Positions 17,486 through 26,039 of a stretch of 34,796 bases of DNA are shown here, piece after piece. Under the pieces are notes generated by a model. It searched no databases and was not told the origin of the DNA. It saw only the letters and a program-made list of their open reading frames with translations. Where the stretch lies: NCBI RefSeq assembly GCF_938018035.1, contig NZ_CALIJF010000332.1, forward strand, positions 1 to 34,796, in the 5' to 3' direction. This DNA is from an uncultured Campylobacter sp. (lineage in GTDB: Bacteria; Campylobacterota; Campylobacteria; Campylobacterales; Campylobacteraceae). The stretch's first letter is position 1. Each line of letters begins with the position of its first letter. A program made the translations under genes and the position numbers.

Positions 17486-18454
17486 TTACACCGTGCCTTT
17501 TTCATACATGGCGCGATTCTTTTCTTTCTCTTTGATACGGCGCTGTTTTTCAGCCAAAAACGCGCGGTATTTCTCGACATTAAATTTAAACAAAATCAGC
17601 ATCGGAGCAGCTACAAATACAGAGCTGAAAGTTCCTGCTATGACGCCTATTAGCATCACGAAGCTAAAGCCGTGGATCATCTCGCCGCCCCAGACGAATA
17701 AAATCACGATGACGATGAGAGTCGTAAGCGAAGTAAGCAACGTGCGCGATAGCGTATGAGAGATTGATTCGTTTATAACCTCGTCAAGCTTAATCGATTT
17801 ACTATCTTTTACACCTTCTCGAATTCTATCGAAAACAACGATGGTATCGTTAAGCGAGTAGCCCATTATAGTTAGCAGTGCGGCTAAAATTTCAAGGTTG
17901 AAATCCACGCCGGCTAAAATCATCGCACCTACGGCAACTACGACGTCGTGCAGATCCGATAGTACGGCTGCAATCGCAAATCTCCACTCAAACCGCAGGG
18001 TGATATAAACCAAAATGAGCGCAAACGACACACATACCGCTAAAATTCCGTTTGTGCGAAGCTCCTCGCCGACTTTAGGACCTACGATATCGACCTTGCG
18101 AATGTCGAAGTTTCCACTACCTTGTAAAATTTTTTGCGCCGCTAAGGCGGGATTATCGCCCAGTTCACTCGCAGCGCCTGAATATCTAATCGTAACTTCT
18201 TGATCGCTACCGAATTCCGTAACGTTGATATTGCCTAAATTTGCCGCTTCGAAGCGCTTTCTGATCTCATCAAGCGGTGCTTTAGCGTCGTATTTAACCT
18301 GAATGAGCGTACCGCCGCTAAAATCGATGCCGTAATTAATGCCCTTAATGAAAAATAGCGCAATAGAGCCTATTATCAAAACTGCAGAAAGCGCAAAGGT
18401 AAAATATCTAAATTTCATAAAATCATAAATTTTGCCCTTATCGAACACTTGCAT
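17486..18454 (-). CDS. secF: Protein translocase subunit SecF
   Basis: 322 aa. Membrane helix 1 near residue 20 is followed by the signature GINYGIDFSGGTLIQVKY, a periplasmic domain, and a block of five helices with the conserved DLHDVVVAVG, MGYSLNDTIVVFDRIRE and VFVAAPMLI segments. SecF pairs with SecD and uses the proton-motive force to pull exported proteins through SecYEG. ATG at 18454 lies inside the 3' end of secD (17-bp overlap), with GAGGAGG just upstream. Confidence 0.97.
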   Translation of the reverse strand: MQVFDKGKIYDFMKFRYFTFALSAVLIIGSIALFFIKGINYGIDFSGGTLIQVKYDAKAPLDEIRKRFEAANLGNINVTEFGSDQEVTIRYSGAASELGDNPALAAQKILQGSGNFDIRKVDIVGPKVGEELRTNGILAVCVSFALILVYITLRFEWRFAIAAVLSDLHDVVVAVGAMILAGVDFNLEILAALLTIMGYSLNDTIVVFDRIREGVKDSKSIKLDEVINESISHTLSRTLLTSLTTLIVIVILFVWGGEMIHGFSFVMLIGVIAGTFSSVFVAAPMLILFKFNVEKYRAFLAEKQRRIKEKEKNRAMYEKGTV

Positions 18455-20042
18455 TTGCGCCTCCTCTTACTTTATAACCGAGCCAAAGCGCGGTATTTTT
18501 GCTTTTTTCCATCTTATCTATTACTAGCTCAAACATTCCGTGAGTGCCTAAAATAGCCGTTATCATCGACGCTACGATACCGATGCTCATCGTGACGGCA
18601 AAGCCCTTCACTGGACCCGTGCCGTAAGCATAAAGCGCAGCGGAAGTAATTAGCGTAGTGATATTTGAATCCACGATCGCGCTCATCGCATTTTCATAGC
18701 CTTTATTTATACTTTGGCGGATTGAAACTCCCGTCCTTAGCACCTCTCTAACGCGCTCGTTAATGATGACGTTCGCATCTACCGCCATTCCGATAGTTAG
18801 TACGATTCCCGCCATTCCAGGAAGCGTTAACGTTGCACCAAAAAGCGCCATACAAGCGATCAAAAATAAAATATTTACTACAAGCGCGATATCGGCAAAA
18901 AGCCCCGCTACGCCATAGTATAAAATCATAAAGATTAAAATCGCAACCGCTGCAAGACTAAGCGCTGCCATACTTTTATCGATGCTATCTTGTCCTAGGC
19001 TAGGACCGATGCTGCGTGTCTCTGAGACTTTAACAGGAGCCAAAAGCGCGCCGCTTCTAAGCGCGATCGCTACGTCATGCGCCTCCTCGACGGTGAATCC
19101 GCCACTGATCTGACCGCTGCCGCCGCCGATACGCTCGTTTATGCGCGGCGCGGAGTAAACCTTGCCATCAAGCACGATGGCTAAACGTTTGCCGACGTTT
19201 TTACCGGTAAAATCGCCGAAAATTTGAGCGCCTTGAGAGTTTAGCGTAAAATTTATGATCGGCTGGTTGGTGTGCTGATCGAAGGCAACCTTCGCATCAA
19301 CTAGCATCGCGCCATCAAGCACTGGAATTTCGTTTATGAGATACTTGTAATTCGGATTTTTAACGTCCGGATAGATCACGTCGCCGTAAGCTCTGGCATC
19401 CGCCGCGCTGATAGTTTGTGCGCGGTCTTGGCGCACGTCGTCCACCGCCATAAGCTGCAAGTGAGCCGCTTTGGCGATCAGATCCTTAGCGCGTTGCTCA
19501 TCCGCTGCACTTTTGACGCCCGGAAGCTCCACCAAAATATAGCTCTCGCCCTGCTTTGCTACCGTCGGCTCCGCAAGTCCGAATTGATCCAAGCGGTTTC
19601 GGATAGTCTCGACGGCCTGTTCGATCGCGTATTTTTTAGTCGCTTCGACCTCCTCAGGCGTTAGTGTGACGCGATATTTTTCGCCAGATTTTTGAATGTC
19701 TAATCCGCTTGCGGCGCTATGCAAAATCGCATCAAATTTAGAAGCCTCGTCCGCGTCTAAAATTTCAAACTCGAACGAATCACCTTCCAATTTTAGCCCG
19801 TCCATCAGCAGATCATCGCGCTTGGCGGCGTAATTAACGCTAGCGGCGATCGATTTGATCTTCGAAACGACCGCCTCGTCGCTTTGAACTTCCAAAAGCA
19901 TATGCAAGCCACCTTGCAGATCCAGACCCAAGTTTATCTTGCTTCCCTTTTCGGTCTGAAAGATCGAAGGCGCGGCAAAAATCGCCGAAAAGATCACCGC
20001 AGCCAAAAAGATCAGCAGGCGGTATGAAATTTTACTGCTCAT
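18438..20042 (-). CDS. secD: Protein translocase subunit SecD
   Basis: 534 aa. N-terminal helix, then KINLGLDLQGGLHMLLEV (the SecD signature), a large periplasmic P1 domain with AVETIRNRLDQFGLAEPTV and YILVELPGV, and six C-terminal helices with the conserved LPGMAGIVLTIGMAVDANVIINERVRE stretch. It works with SecF and YajC in proton-driven protein export. It overlaps yajC at the start (20032–20042) and secF at the end. Confidence 0.98.
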   Translation of the reverse strand: MSSKISYRLLIFLAAVIFSAIFAAPSIFQTEKGSKINLGLDLQGGLHMLLEVQSDEAVVSKIKSIAASVNYAAKRDDLLMDGLKLEGDSFEFEILDADEASKFDAILHSAASGLDIQKSGEKYRVTLTPEEVEATKKYAIEQAVETIRNRLDQFGLAEPTVAKQGESYILVELPGVKSAADEQRAKDLIAKAAHLQLMAVDDVRQDRAQTISAADARAYGDVIYPDVKNPNYKYLINEIPVLDGAMLVDAKVAFDQHTNQPIINFTLNSQGAQIFGDFTGKNVGKRLAIVLDGKVYSAPRINERIGGGSGQISGGFTVEEAHDVAIALRSGALLAPVKVSETRSIGPSLGQDSIDKSMAALSLAAVAILIFMILYYGVAGLFADIALVVNILFLIACMALFGATLTLPGMAGIVLTIGMAVDANVIINERVREVLRTGVSIRQSINKGYENAMSAIVDSNITTLITSAALYAYGTGPVKGFAVTMSIGIVASMITAILGTHGMFELVIDKMEKSKNTALWLGYKVRGGANASVR

Positions 20043-20304
20043 CTAATTTTCTTGCCACAAATTGTTTATCTAGCTCGACCATGACCTCATCGTTAAGCTT
20101 AACTGTGATAAAATCATTGTTTGTTTTCACGACCGTGCATTTTATGCCACCGCTAGTTATGATCTTATCGCCTTTGCCGAGCGCATCGACCATCGCTTTA
20201 TGATCCTTGGCCTGCTTTTGCTGCGGTCTGATAATCAAAAAATACATAATCGCAAAGATTACGACGATAGGCAGGATTGATGCAAAGAAGTTTCCTTGTT
20301 CCAT
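20032..20304 (-). CDS. yajC: Preprotein translocase accessory subunit YajC
   Basis: 90 aa: a short N-terminus, one membrane helix (about residues 9–25), then IIRPQQKQAKDHKAMVDALGKGDKIITSGG, the standard YajC signature. YajC associates with SecDF in the inner membrane. ATG at 20304 with GAAGGA 6 bases upstream. It is the first gene of the minus-strand run, so the promoter should lie just right of 20304, in the region that also encodes the start of lnt on the other strand. Confidence 0.95.
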   Translation of the reverse strand: MEQGNFFASILPIVVIFAIMYFLIIRPQQKQAKDHKAMVDALGKGDKIITSGGIKCTVVKTNNDFITVKLNDEVMVELDKQFVARKLDEQ

Positions 20305-21623
20305 GTGTTTCCTTCATTAGAAATTTAAAAAGTAGCTATTTTACATTAAGTTACATAAATAAAGGCTTTGTTCTTGCCCTTGCGCTTTCAAATTTTATTT
20401 TCGTAGAAATTTTAAGCTCTAAATTTGACGGTTTAATCGCTCTAGCGGCGGAATTTTTCTCGCCTCTAATTGCGATAGCAGCACTTTTTTATCTACTAAA
20501 AGCAAGCAAGGCGGAGTGGTTTTGGTGCGGATTTTTTATCGGCGCGCTATGGATGCACTGGATCAGCTTCAGTCTGATCTATTTCGATCTCGCGTTTTTG
20601 ATCCCGATTGAAATTCTTGGAATTTGCCTCGTTTATGCCTTTATTTTCCGCATCTTTGCGATCTTTGACGCGCCGGTTTTGCGCGCTGCGTGCCTTTTGA
20701 TTCTAAAATTTATCCATCCCTTCGGCTTTGATTGGCTAAATTTTGAACTGCTTCTAAGCCATGGAATTTTCAGAGCCGATCTTAGCGCGCTGGCTCTGAT
20801 TTTAGCGGGGCTTTGCGCGGTTTTGTATCTACGCGGACGAGGCGCCCGGGCTAAACTTAACGCCCTAATTTTCGCGGCGTTTTTGATCTGCGCGCTGCAA
20901 TTCAGCCAAAAAGAGCCCGAGCCGCTACCGATTAAAATTTCGCTCGCAAACACCGACATTTCGCAGCACGACATCTGGGCGAAGGATAAAATTTTATCCG
21001 CCGCGTTGGCAAATTTAGCTCGAATAGACGATGCGATCGCAGAGGGACAAGACGCGATAATCTTGCCCGAGAGCGCCTTTGCGATGCCGCTAAATTTAGA
21101 AAACGCGCTAGTTGAAGCCCTAAAGGAAAAATCGCGCGCAATTACTATCGTAGCGGGCGCGGAAGCGTATGAGAACGGGAAATTTTACAACAGCGCCTAT
21201 CTTTTTGCGAACGGGGAAATGAAGCGCTTCGATAAGCACATTTTGGTGCCGTTTGGCGAAATGGTGCCGCTGCCGGAATTTGCACGAAATTTCATCAACC
21301 GCGTGCTGCTAGGCGGTGCGACCGATTTTTCCACAGCTAACGGCTTTAGCGACTACGAGCTTGGCGGGCGAAGCGTAAGAAGCGCCGTTTGCTACGAGGC
21401 TACGCGCGCAGAGCTTTACGAAGGCTCGCCAAAATACGTCGTAGCGATCAGCAACAACGGCTGGTTTGTGCCGAGCTACGAGCCCTATTTACAGCGCCTC
21501 ATAATCCGCTACTACGCGAGCTTGCACGGCACATTGATCTATCACGCCGTAAACGGCAGCGCTAGCGAGATAATCGCTCCGAAAAAGATCTGGATAAACC
21601 GCCTTAAAGATCATCTAAAATAG
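20280..21623 (+). CDS. lnt: Apolipoprotein N-acyltransferase
   Basis: About 447 aa. Six to seven N-terminal membrane helices are followed by a carbon–nitrogen hydrolase domain. The catalytic triad is visible: Glu in ILPESAFAM (about 264), Lys in RFDKHILVPFGE (about 320) and Cys in AVCYEAT (about 371), plus SNNGWF. It adds the third acyl chain to lipoproteins at the periplasmic face, so it may act on LptE and FlpA encoded nearby. The start is uncertain: the only standard starts in frame are TTG 20277 and ATG 20280, both inside the divergent yajC gene. The first about 12 codons look non-conserved, so a non-standard start near 20316 cannot be ruled out. Confidence 0.93.
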   Translation: MQRSFLVPCVSFIRNLKSSYFTLSYINKGFVLALALSNFIFVEILSSKFDGLIALAAEFFSPLIAIAALFYLLKASKAEWFWCGFFIGALWMHWISFSLIYFDLAFLIPIEILGICLVYAFIFRIFAIFDAPVLRAACLLILKFIHPFGFDWLNFELLLSHGIFRADLSALALILAGLCAVLYLRGRGARAKLNALIFAAFLICALQFSQKEPEPLPIKISLANTDISQHDIWAKDKILSAALANLARIDDAIAEGQDAIILPESAFAMPLNLENALVEALKEKSRAITIVAGAEAYENGKFYNSAYLFANGEMKRFDKHILVPFGEMVPLPEFARNFINRVLLGGATDFSTANGFSDYELGGRSVRSAVCYEATRAELYEGSPKYVVAISNNGWFVPSYEPYLQRLIIRYYASLHGTLIYHAVNGSASEIIAPKKIWINRLKDHLK

Positions 21624-21650
21624 CCTAAAAAGTTATTTTTAAACGACTTT

Positions 21651-21682
21651 TGGGTAATATTTTAAAATTTTATTAGGAGCTA
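21651..21682 (+). promoter_or_regulatory. Possible promoter and ribosome site of the pyrH operon
   Basis: The 64-bp gap before pyrH holds a T-rich stretch, a TGGGTAATAT element resembling the extended -10 box of Campylobacter sigma-70 (TAATAT at 21655–21660), and the ribosome site TTAGGAGC ahead of ATG 21688. No clear -35 box, as is usual in this genus. Confidence 0.4.
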
Positions 21683-21687
21683 AATTT

Positions 21688-22407
21688 ATGGCTAAATACA
21701 ATCGCATACTCGTAAAATTTTCGGGTGAAGCGCTAGCGGGAGAGAACGGCTTTGGGATCGACAGCGAAATTTTAAAATTTATCGCTAAAGAGATCAAGCA
21801 GCTCGTGGAGGGCGGCATCGAAGTAGGCATCGTAATCGGCGGCGGCAACATCATAAGAGGCGTAAGCGCCGCAGCTAGCGGTATCATCAAACGCACCAGC
21901 GGCGATCATATGGGCATGCTAGCGACCGTCATAAACGCAATCGCTATGAGAGAAGCGCTCGAATACGCAGGCATGGATGTGCGCGTGCAAAGTGCGATAA
22001 AGATGGAAGCGATCTGCGAGACCTTCATCATCGGCCGCGCCAAAAGACACCTGGAAAAGGGTCGCGTCGTGATCTTTGCCGCAGGCACGGGAAATCCGTT
22101 CTTCACGACCGATACCGCAGGCACGCTCCGCGCGATCGAGATCGGAGCCGACGCTATCATAAAAGCCACTAAAGTAATGGGGATCTACGACAAGGATCCG
22201 CAAAAATTTAAAGACGCCAAATTGCTTTCCAAAGTCACTTACGATCAAGCCCTGCACGACAATATCAGGGTGATGGACGATACGGCTATCGCGCTTGCCA
22301 AAGATAATGCGCTTCCGATCATCGTGTGCAATATGTTTAAAAGCGGAAATTTATACAAAATCGTCGAGGGCGGAGATCTAAGCTCCTGCTCGATCGTAAA
22401 AAACTGA
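21688..22407 (+). CDS. pyrH: UMP kinase
   Basis: 239 aa, the usual length. Begins with KYNRILVKFSGEALAGENGFGID, then IGIVIGGGNIIRG, a GDHMGMLATVINA segment and GNPFFTTDTAGTLRAIEIGADA, all diagnostic of the hexameric bacterial UMP kinase of the amino-acid kinase fold. It phosphorylates UMP to UDP in the cytoplasm. AGGAG lies 9 bases before ATG. Head of a five- to six-gene operon with rpoZ, spoT, tyrS, a nitronate monooxygenase and an amidase. Confidence 0.98.
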   Translation: MAKYNRILVKFSGEALAGENGFGIDSEILKFIAKEIKQLVEGGIEVGIVIGGGNIIRGVSAAASGIIKRTSGDHMGMLATVINAIAMREALEYAGMDVRVQSAIKMEAICETFIIGRAKRHLEKGRVVIFAAGTGNPFFTTDTAGTLRAIEIGADAIIKATKVMGIYDKDPQKFKDAKLLSKVTYDQALHDNIRVMDDTAIALAKDNALPIIVCNMFKSGNLYKIVEGGDLSSCSIVKN

Positions 22408-22430
22408 AATTTAAAATTTAAGGAGAATTG

Positions 22431-22649
22431 ATGAGAACCGAACAAATAGTAGCCAAGGCCTTAAAAGTAACGGGCGGAGACAGATACAAGCTATCTTTGA
22501 TGATAAGCAAACGCGCCGAGCAGCTAGCTGCAGGTGAACCGCCGCTGATAGATAACGTAGATACTCGCAGGATGAAATTTGCCGATATAGCAATCTTGGA
22601 ATTAGCCGAAGGTAAGATCGCATTAGATGGAATCGTTGACAAGGATTAA
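22431..22649 (+). CDS. rpoZ: RNA polymerase omega subunit
   Basis: 72 aa: RTEQIVAKALKVTGGDRYKLSLMISKRAEQL, then DTRRMKFADIAILELAEGKI. This is the omega fold that stabilises the beta' subunit; the gene lies immediately ahead of spoT, as in many proteobacteria. An in-frame TTG lies one codon upstream, but ATG 22431 has a clean AGGAG site 5 bases before it and is preferred. It overlaps the start of spoT. Confidence 0.93.
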   Translation: MRTEQIVAKALKVTGGDRYKLSLMISKRAEQLAAGEPPLIDNVDTRRMKFADIAILELAEGKIALDGIVDKD

Positions 22650-24819
22650 TGATAACTTCTTAGAAAGTCTCATCGACGATGTCGTCGATACCAAAGACAT
22701 TCAAAGCGCCAAGCAGCTGCTTTATAATCTAAAAGAGCCCACTCCGCTGCTAGTGGATGCTATAAATTTATGCATCGCGCAGCACGACGGGCAGTTTCGC
22801 AAAAGCGGCGAGCCATATGCGATCCATCCGATTTTGGTAGCTTGCTTCGTATCTTTTATGGGTGGAGACGACGCGATGGTGATATCTGCGCTACTACACG
22901 ACGTAGTAGAGGATACAGATTACAGCATCGAGCAGGTTAGACAAAGATTCGGCGACGAAGTAGCCAAAATCGTAGAAGGGCTTACTAAAATCGTAAACAT
23001 CAGAGAGGATAAATTAGCCCCATCCAGCGATAGCAACGCTAAGCTTCGCACCACGGCGCTTACCTTCCGCAGGATGCTGATGATCTCCATTAACGATCAG
23101 CGCGTTTTGGTAGTCAAGCTCTGCGACAGGCTGCACAATATGCTAACCCTAGACGCCCTTCGCCCCGATAAACAAAAACGCATCGGCGAGGAGACGCTTT
23201 TGGTTTACGCGCCGATCGCGCACAGGCTTGGAATTTCATCGATCAAAAACGTGCTTGAGGATCTTAGCTTCAAATACGTTATGCCTAAAGAGTATTCGGC
23301 GATTGCCGATTACGTCGAGGAGCATAAGCAGCAGCTTCAGATGAGCTTGAGCAAATTTAGCGAAAAGATCAAAGAGTACATGCTCTCAAACGGCTTTAGC
23401 GAGGGTAGCTTTGAGATCCAAAAGCGAATGAAGCACTACTACTCGATCTTTTTAAAGATGCAGCGCAAAGGAATTTCGATCGAGGAGGTGCTCGATCTTT
23501 TGGCTATCCGCATCATCGTGCAAAAGCCGATGGATTGCTATTTGGCTCTTGGCATCATCCATACTAAATTTAATCCGCTCATATCGCGCTTTAAGGATTA
23601 TATCGCGCTTCCGAAGCAAAACGGATATCAGACGATCCACACGACCGTCTTTAACGAAAGCATGATCGTAGAGGTGCAGATCCGCACCTTCGATATGCAT
23701 AACACCGCGGAATTCGGCGTCGCCGCGCACTGGAAGTATAAATATAGCGGCTCGATCAATCCGAAGCTTGATTGGCTAAACGACATCGGCATGCAGGAAG
23801 AGGACGACGCCAACGCCGAGGATCTTTACGAATACGCCAAAGACAGCCTCTACGTCGAGGATATCGCCGTGTATTCGCCCAAGGGCGGAATTTTTACATT
23901 GCCGCGAGGTGCTACAGCGCTTGATTACGCCTACGAGATACACTCTCAAGTGGGCTTAAAAGCGACCGAGGCCTTTATAAATCGCGTCAAGGTGCCGCTT
24001 CTAACGGAGCTTAAAAACGGCGACATCGTTCATATCATCACGGGGGACGAGCCGCATTATCGCTGCAGCTGGCTAAGCTCGGTAAAAACGGGCAAGGCGC
24101 GCGCGACGATAAAGGCGTTTTGCAAGCAAAAGATCAGAGATATAAATTTTGAAGTAGCGATTAAAATTTTATGCGCGATCTTTACGACGAGCAAGGAGAG
24201 CATTCTAAGCTGGCTTGAAAAAGAAAATTTAAGCAAAAAGATCGGCAAAGCTGCCTACGACTCGGTATTTTTAAAAGACGTCGTAAATGCGCTGAAAAAA
24301 TACCCGCTCAAAGAGAAATTTTTCAATATGAAATTTCGCAGCAAGTATGAGATCGAGAAGCAAAAATTTGACAACATCGTGGTGTATTCAAATTTTAAAA
24401 TCGACGAGGTTGAGTTTGATTACTGCTGCAACCCAAAGCGCGGCGACGACATCATCGGCTTTCGCAACGGACACGGCGTGACGGTGCATCATAAGCTGTG
24501 CGAACGTGCAAGCGAGCTAATCAAAACCGATGAGATGATCTTCGTAAAATGGACGCGTAATGCGCCGCACCGCTACAAGATCATATTAAATTTAGAAAAC
24601 AAGCGCGGCTCGCTGGCGACGTTTTTAAACTATTTAGTCAAGCTTGAGGTCGATCTGGTGTCGATAAGCCTCAACGAAAATAGCGAAACAACGTCGGATT
24701 ATTTTGAGATTATCATCGAGCTGAACGAAAATTTAGACTCCGCGCAGATCAAAGATAGGCTCAAAAACCGCTTTAAAATCGTGGATTTCGTATCGCTTAC
24801 GGACGTATATAAAAACTAA
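22627..24819 (+). CDS. spoT: Bifunctional (p)ppGpp synthetase/hydrolase (RSH family)
   Basis: 730 aa. Hydrolase HD domain with HDGQFRKSGEPYAIHP and ISALLHDVVEDT (about residues 53–98), synthetase domain with RMKHYYSIFLKMQRKG and RFKDYIALPKQNGYQTIHTT, TGS domain starting VYSPKGGIFTLPRGATALDYAY, and a C-terminal ACT domain (YKIILNLENKRGSLATF...). It makes and degrades the stringent-response alarmone. The first ATG (22627) lies within rpoZ and has only a weak ribosome site, so the true start could be a few codons later (TTG 22636); translation is probably coupled to rpoZ. The only RSH gene in this window. Confidence 0.96.
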   Translation: MESLTRINDNFLESLIDDVVDTKDIQSAKQLLYNLKEPTPLLVDAINLCIAQHDGQFRKSGEPYAIHPILVACFVSFMGGDDAMVISALLHDVVEDTDYSIEQVRQRFGDEVAKIVEGLTKIVNIREDKLAPSSDSNAKLRTTALTFRRMLMISINDQRVLVVKLCDRLHNMLTLDALRPDKQKRIGEETLLVYAPIAHRLGISSIKNVLEDLSFKYVMPKEYSAIADYVEEHKQQLQMSLSKFSEKIKEYMLSNGFSEGSFEIQKRMKHYYSIFLKMQRKGISIEEVLDLLAIRIIVQKPMDCYLALGIIHTKFNPLISRFKDYIALPKQNGYQTIHTTVFNESMIVEVQIRTFDMHNTAEFGVAAHWKYKYSGSINPKLDWLNDIGMQEEDDANAEDLYEYAKDSLYVEDIAVYSPKGGIFTLPRGATALDYAYEIHSQVGLKATEAFINRVKVPLLTELKNGDIVHIITGDEPHYRCSWLSSVKTGKARATIKAFCKQKIRDINFEVAIKILCAIFTTSKESILSWLEKENLSKKIGKAAYDSVFLKDVVNALKKYPLKEKFFNMKFRSKYEIEKQKFDNIVVYSNFKIDEVEFDYCCNPKRGDDIIGFRNGHGVTVHHKLCERASELIKTDEMIFVKWTRNAPHRYKIILNLENKRGSLATFLNYLVKLEVDLVSISLNENSETTSDYFEIIIELNENLDSAQIKDRLKNRFKIVDFVSLTDVYKN

Positions 24820-24833
24820 ATAAGGGAGAGCAA

Positions 24834-26039
24834 ATGGCTGACATTCAAGGCATTATGGAAAATTTTAAGCGCGGTGTCGCGGAGATCATCGGCGAAGAAC
24901 AGATCGAAGCTCTGATTAGGCGCTATTACGACAGCGGCGAGGTCTTTTACGTCAAAATCGGCATGGATCCCACTGCTGCGGATCTGCACCTAGGACACGC
25001 CGTCGTGCTAAATAAACTTGCATTTTTGCAAAACCACGGCGCGATCGTGCAGTTTCTAATCGGCGATTTTACTGCTCAAATCGGAGATCCTACGGGCAAG
25101 AGCGAGACTCGCAAAAAACTAGCGCGCGAAGTTGTGCTTCAAAACGCCAAAACCTACGAGCAGCAGGTCTTTAAAATTTTAAATCCCGCTAAAACCAAAG
25201 TGATGTTTAACTCCGAATGGACCAACCGCCTGGGTGCTAGCGGTATGATCGAGCTATCAAGCACTTTCAATGTTGCCCGGATGCTCGAGCGCGACGACTT
25301 CGAGAAGCGCTACAAGGCAGAGCAGCCGATCAGCATCAGCGAGTTTATGTATCCGCTACTGCAGGGATACGACAGCGTTTGCATGAAATGCGATATAGAA
25401 TTCGGCGGCACCGATCAGAAATTTAATCTTTTAATGGGTCGCCAGCTGCAAAGAATTTATGATGTCGGCAAAGAACAAAGCGTCGTGATGATGCCGCTTT
25501 TAGTTGGCACCGACGGCACGAATAAGATGAGCAAGAGCCTTGGTAACTATATCGGCGTAACCGATACGCCGCATGATATGTACGGCAAGGTGATGAGTAT
25601 CAGCGATGCGTTAATGTGGGATTGGTATAATCTGCTAAGCCAAAAAAGCAGCGAAGATATTGAGCTAATAAAAGGCTTCGTGGCGGATGGCTCGATCCAT
25701 CCTAAGGCGGTTAAGGAGGAGCTTGCCTCCGAGATCGTCACGCAATTTTATGACGAAAACACCGCCTTTGAAGCTAAGCAGGAATTTGACCGCGTCCACG
25801 GCGCCGGCGAGCTTCCTAGCGAGATCAAGGAATACCACGTAAGCTCGCCTGCATGGATCGTAAAGGCGCTCATCAGCTGCAAGCTCGCAGTCTCTAGCTC
25901 GGATGCGCGCAGGCTGATAAAATCAAACGCCGTCAGTATCGATCAAAATAAAATTTTAGATGAGCAGCTTCAGCTTAGTTCGGGCGAATATACACTCCAA
26001 GTAGGAAAGAAAAAATTCGCTAAATTAAAGGTGGATTAA
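24834..26039 (+). CDS. tyrS: Tyrosyl-tRNA synthetase
   Basis: 401 aa. Class I signature in DPTAADLHLGHAVVL (about residues 45–59), FLIGDFTAQIGDPTGKS, tyrosine pocket YPLLQGYDSVCMKCDIEFGGTDQKFN, KMSKSLGN (about 231), and an S4 RNA-binding domain at the C-terminus (SSDARRLIKSNAVSID). The length matches the longer bacterial TyrS group. AAGGGAG precedes ATG 24834. The TAA stop shares its last A with the next start. Confidence 0.97.
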   Translation: MADIQGIMENFKRGVAEIIGEEQIEALIRRYYDSGEVFYVKIGMDPTAADLHLGHAVVLNKLAFLQNHGAIVQFLIGDFTAQIGDPTGKSETRKKLAREVVLQNAKTYEQQVFKILNPAKTKVMFNSEWTNRLGASGMIELSSTFNVARMLERDDFEKRYKAEQPISISEFMYPLLQGYDSVCMKCDIEFGGTDQKFNLLMGRQLQRIYDVGKEQSVVMMPLLVGTDGTNKMSKSLGNYIGVTDTPHDMYGKVMSISDALMWDWYNLLSQKSSEDIELIKGFVADGSIHPKAVKEELASEIVTQFYDENTAFEAKQEFDRVHGAGELPSEIKEYHVSSPAWIVKALISCKLAVSSSDARRLIKSNAVSIDQNKILDEQLQLSSGEYTLQVGKKKFAKLKVD

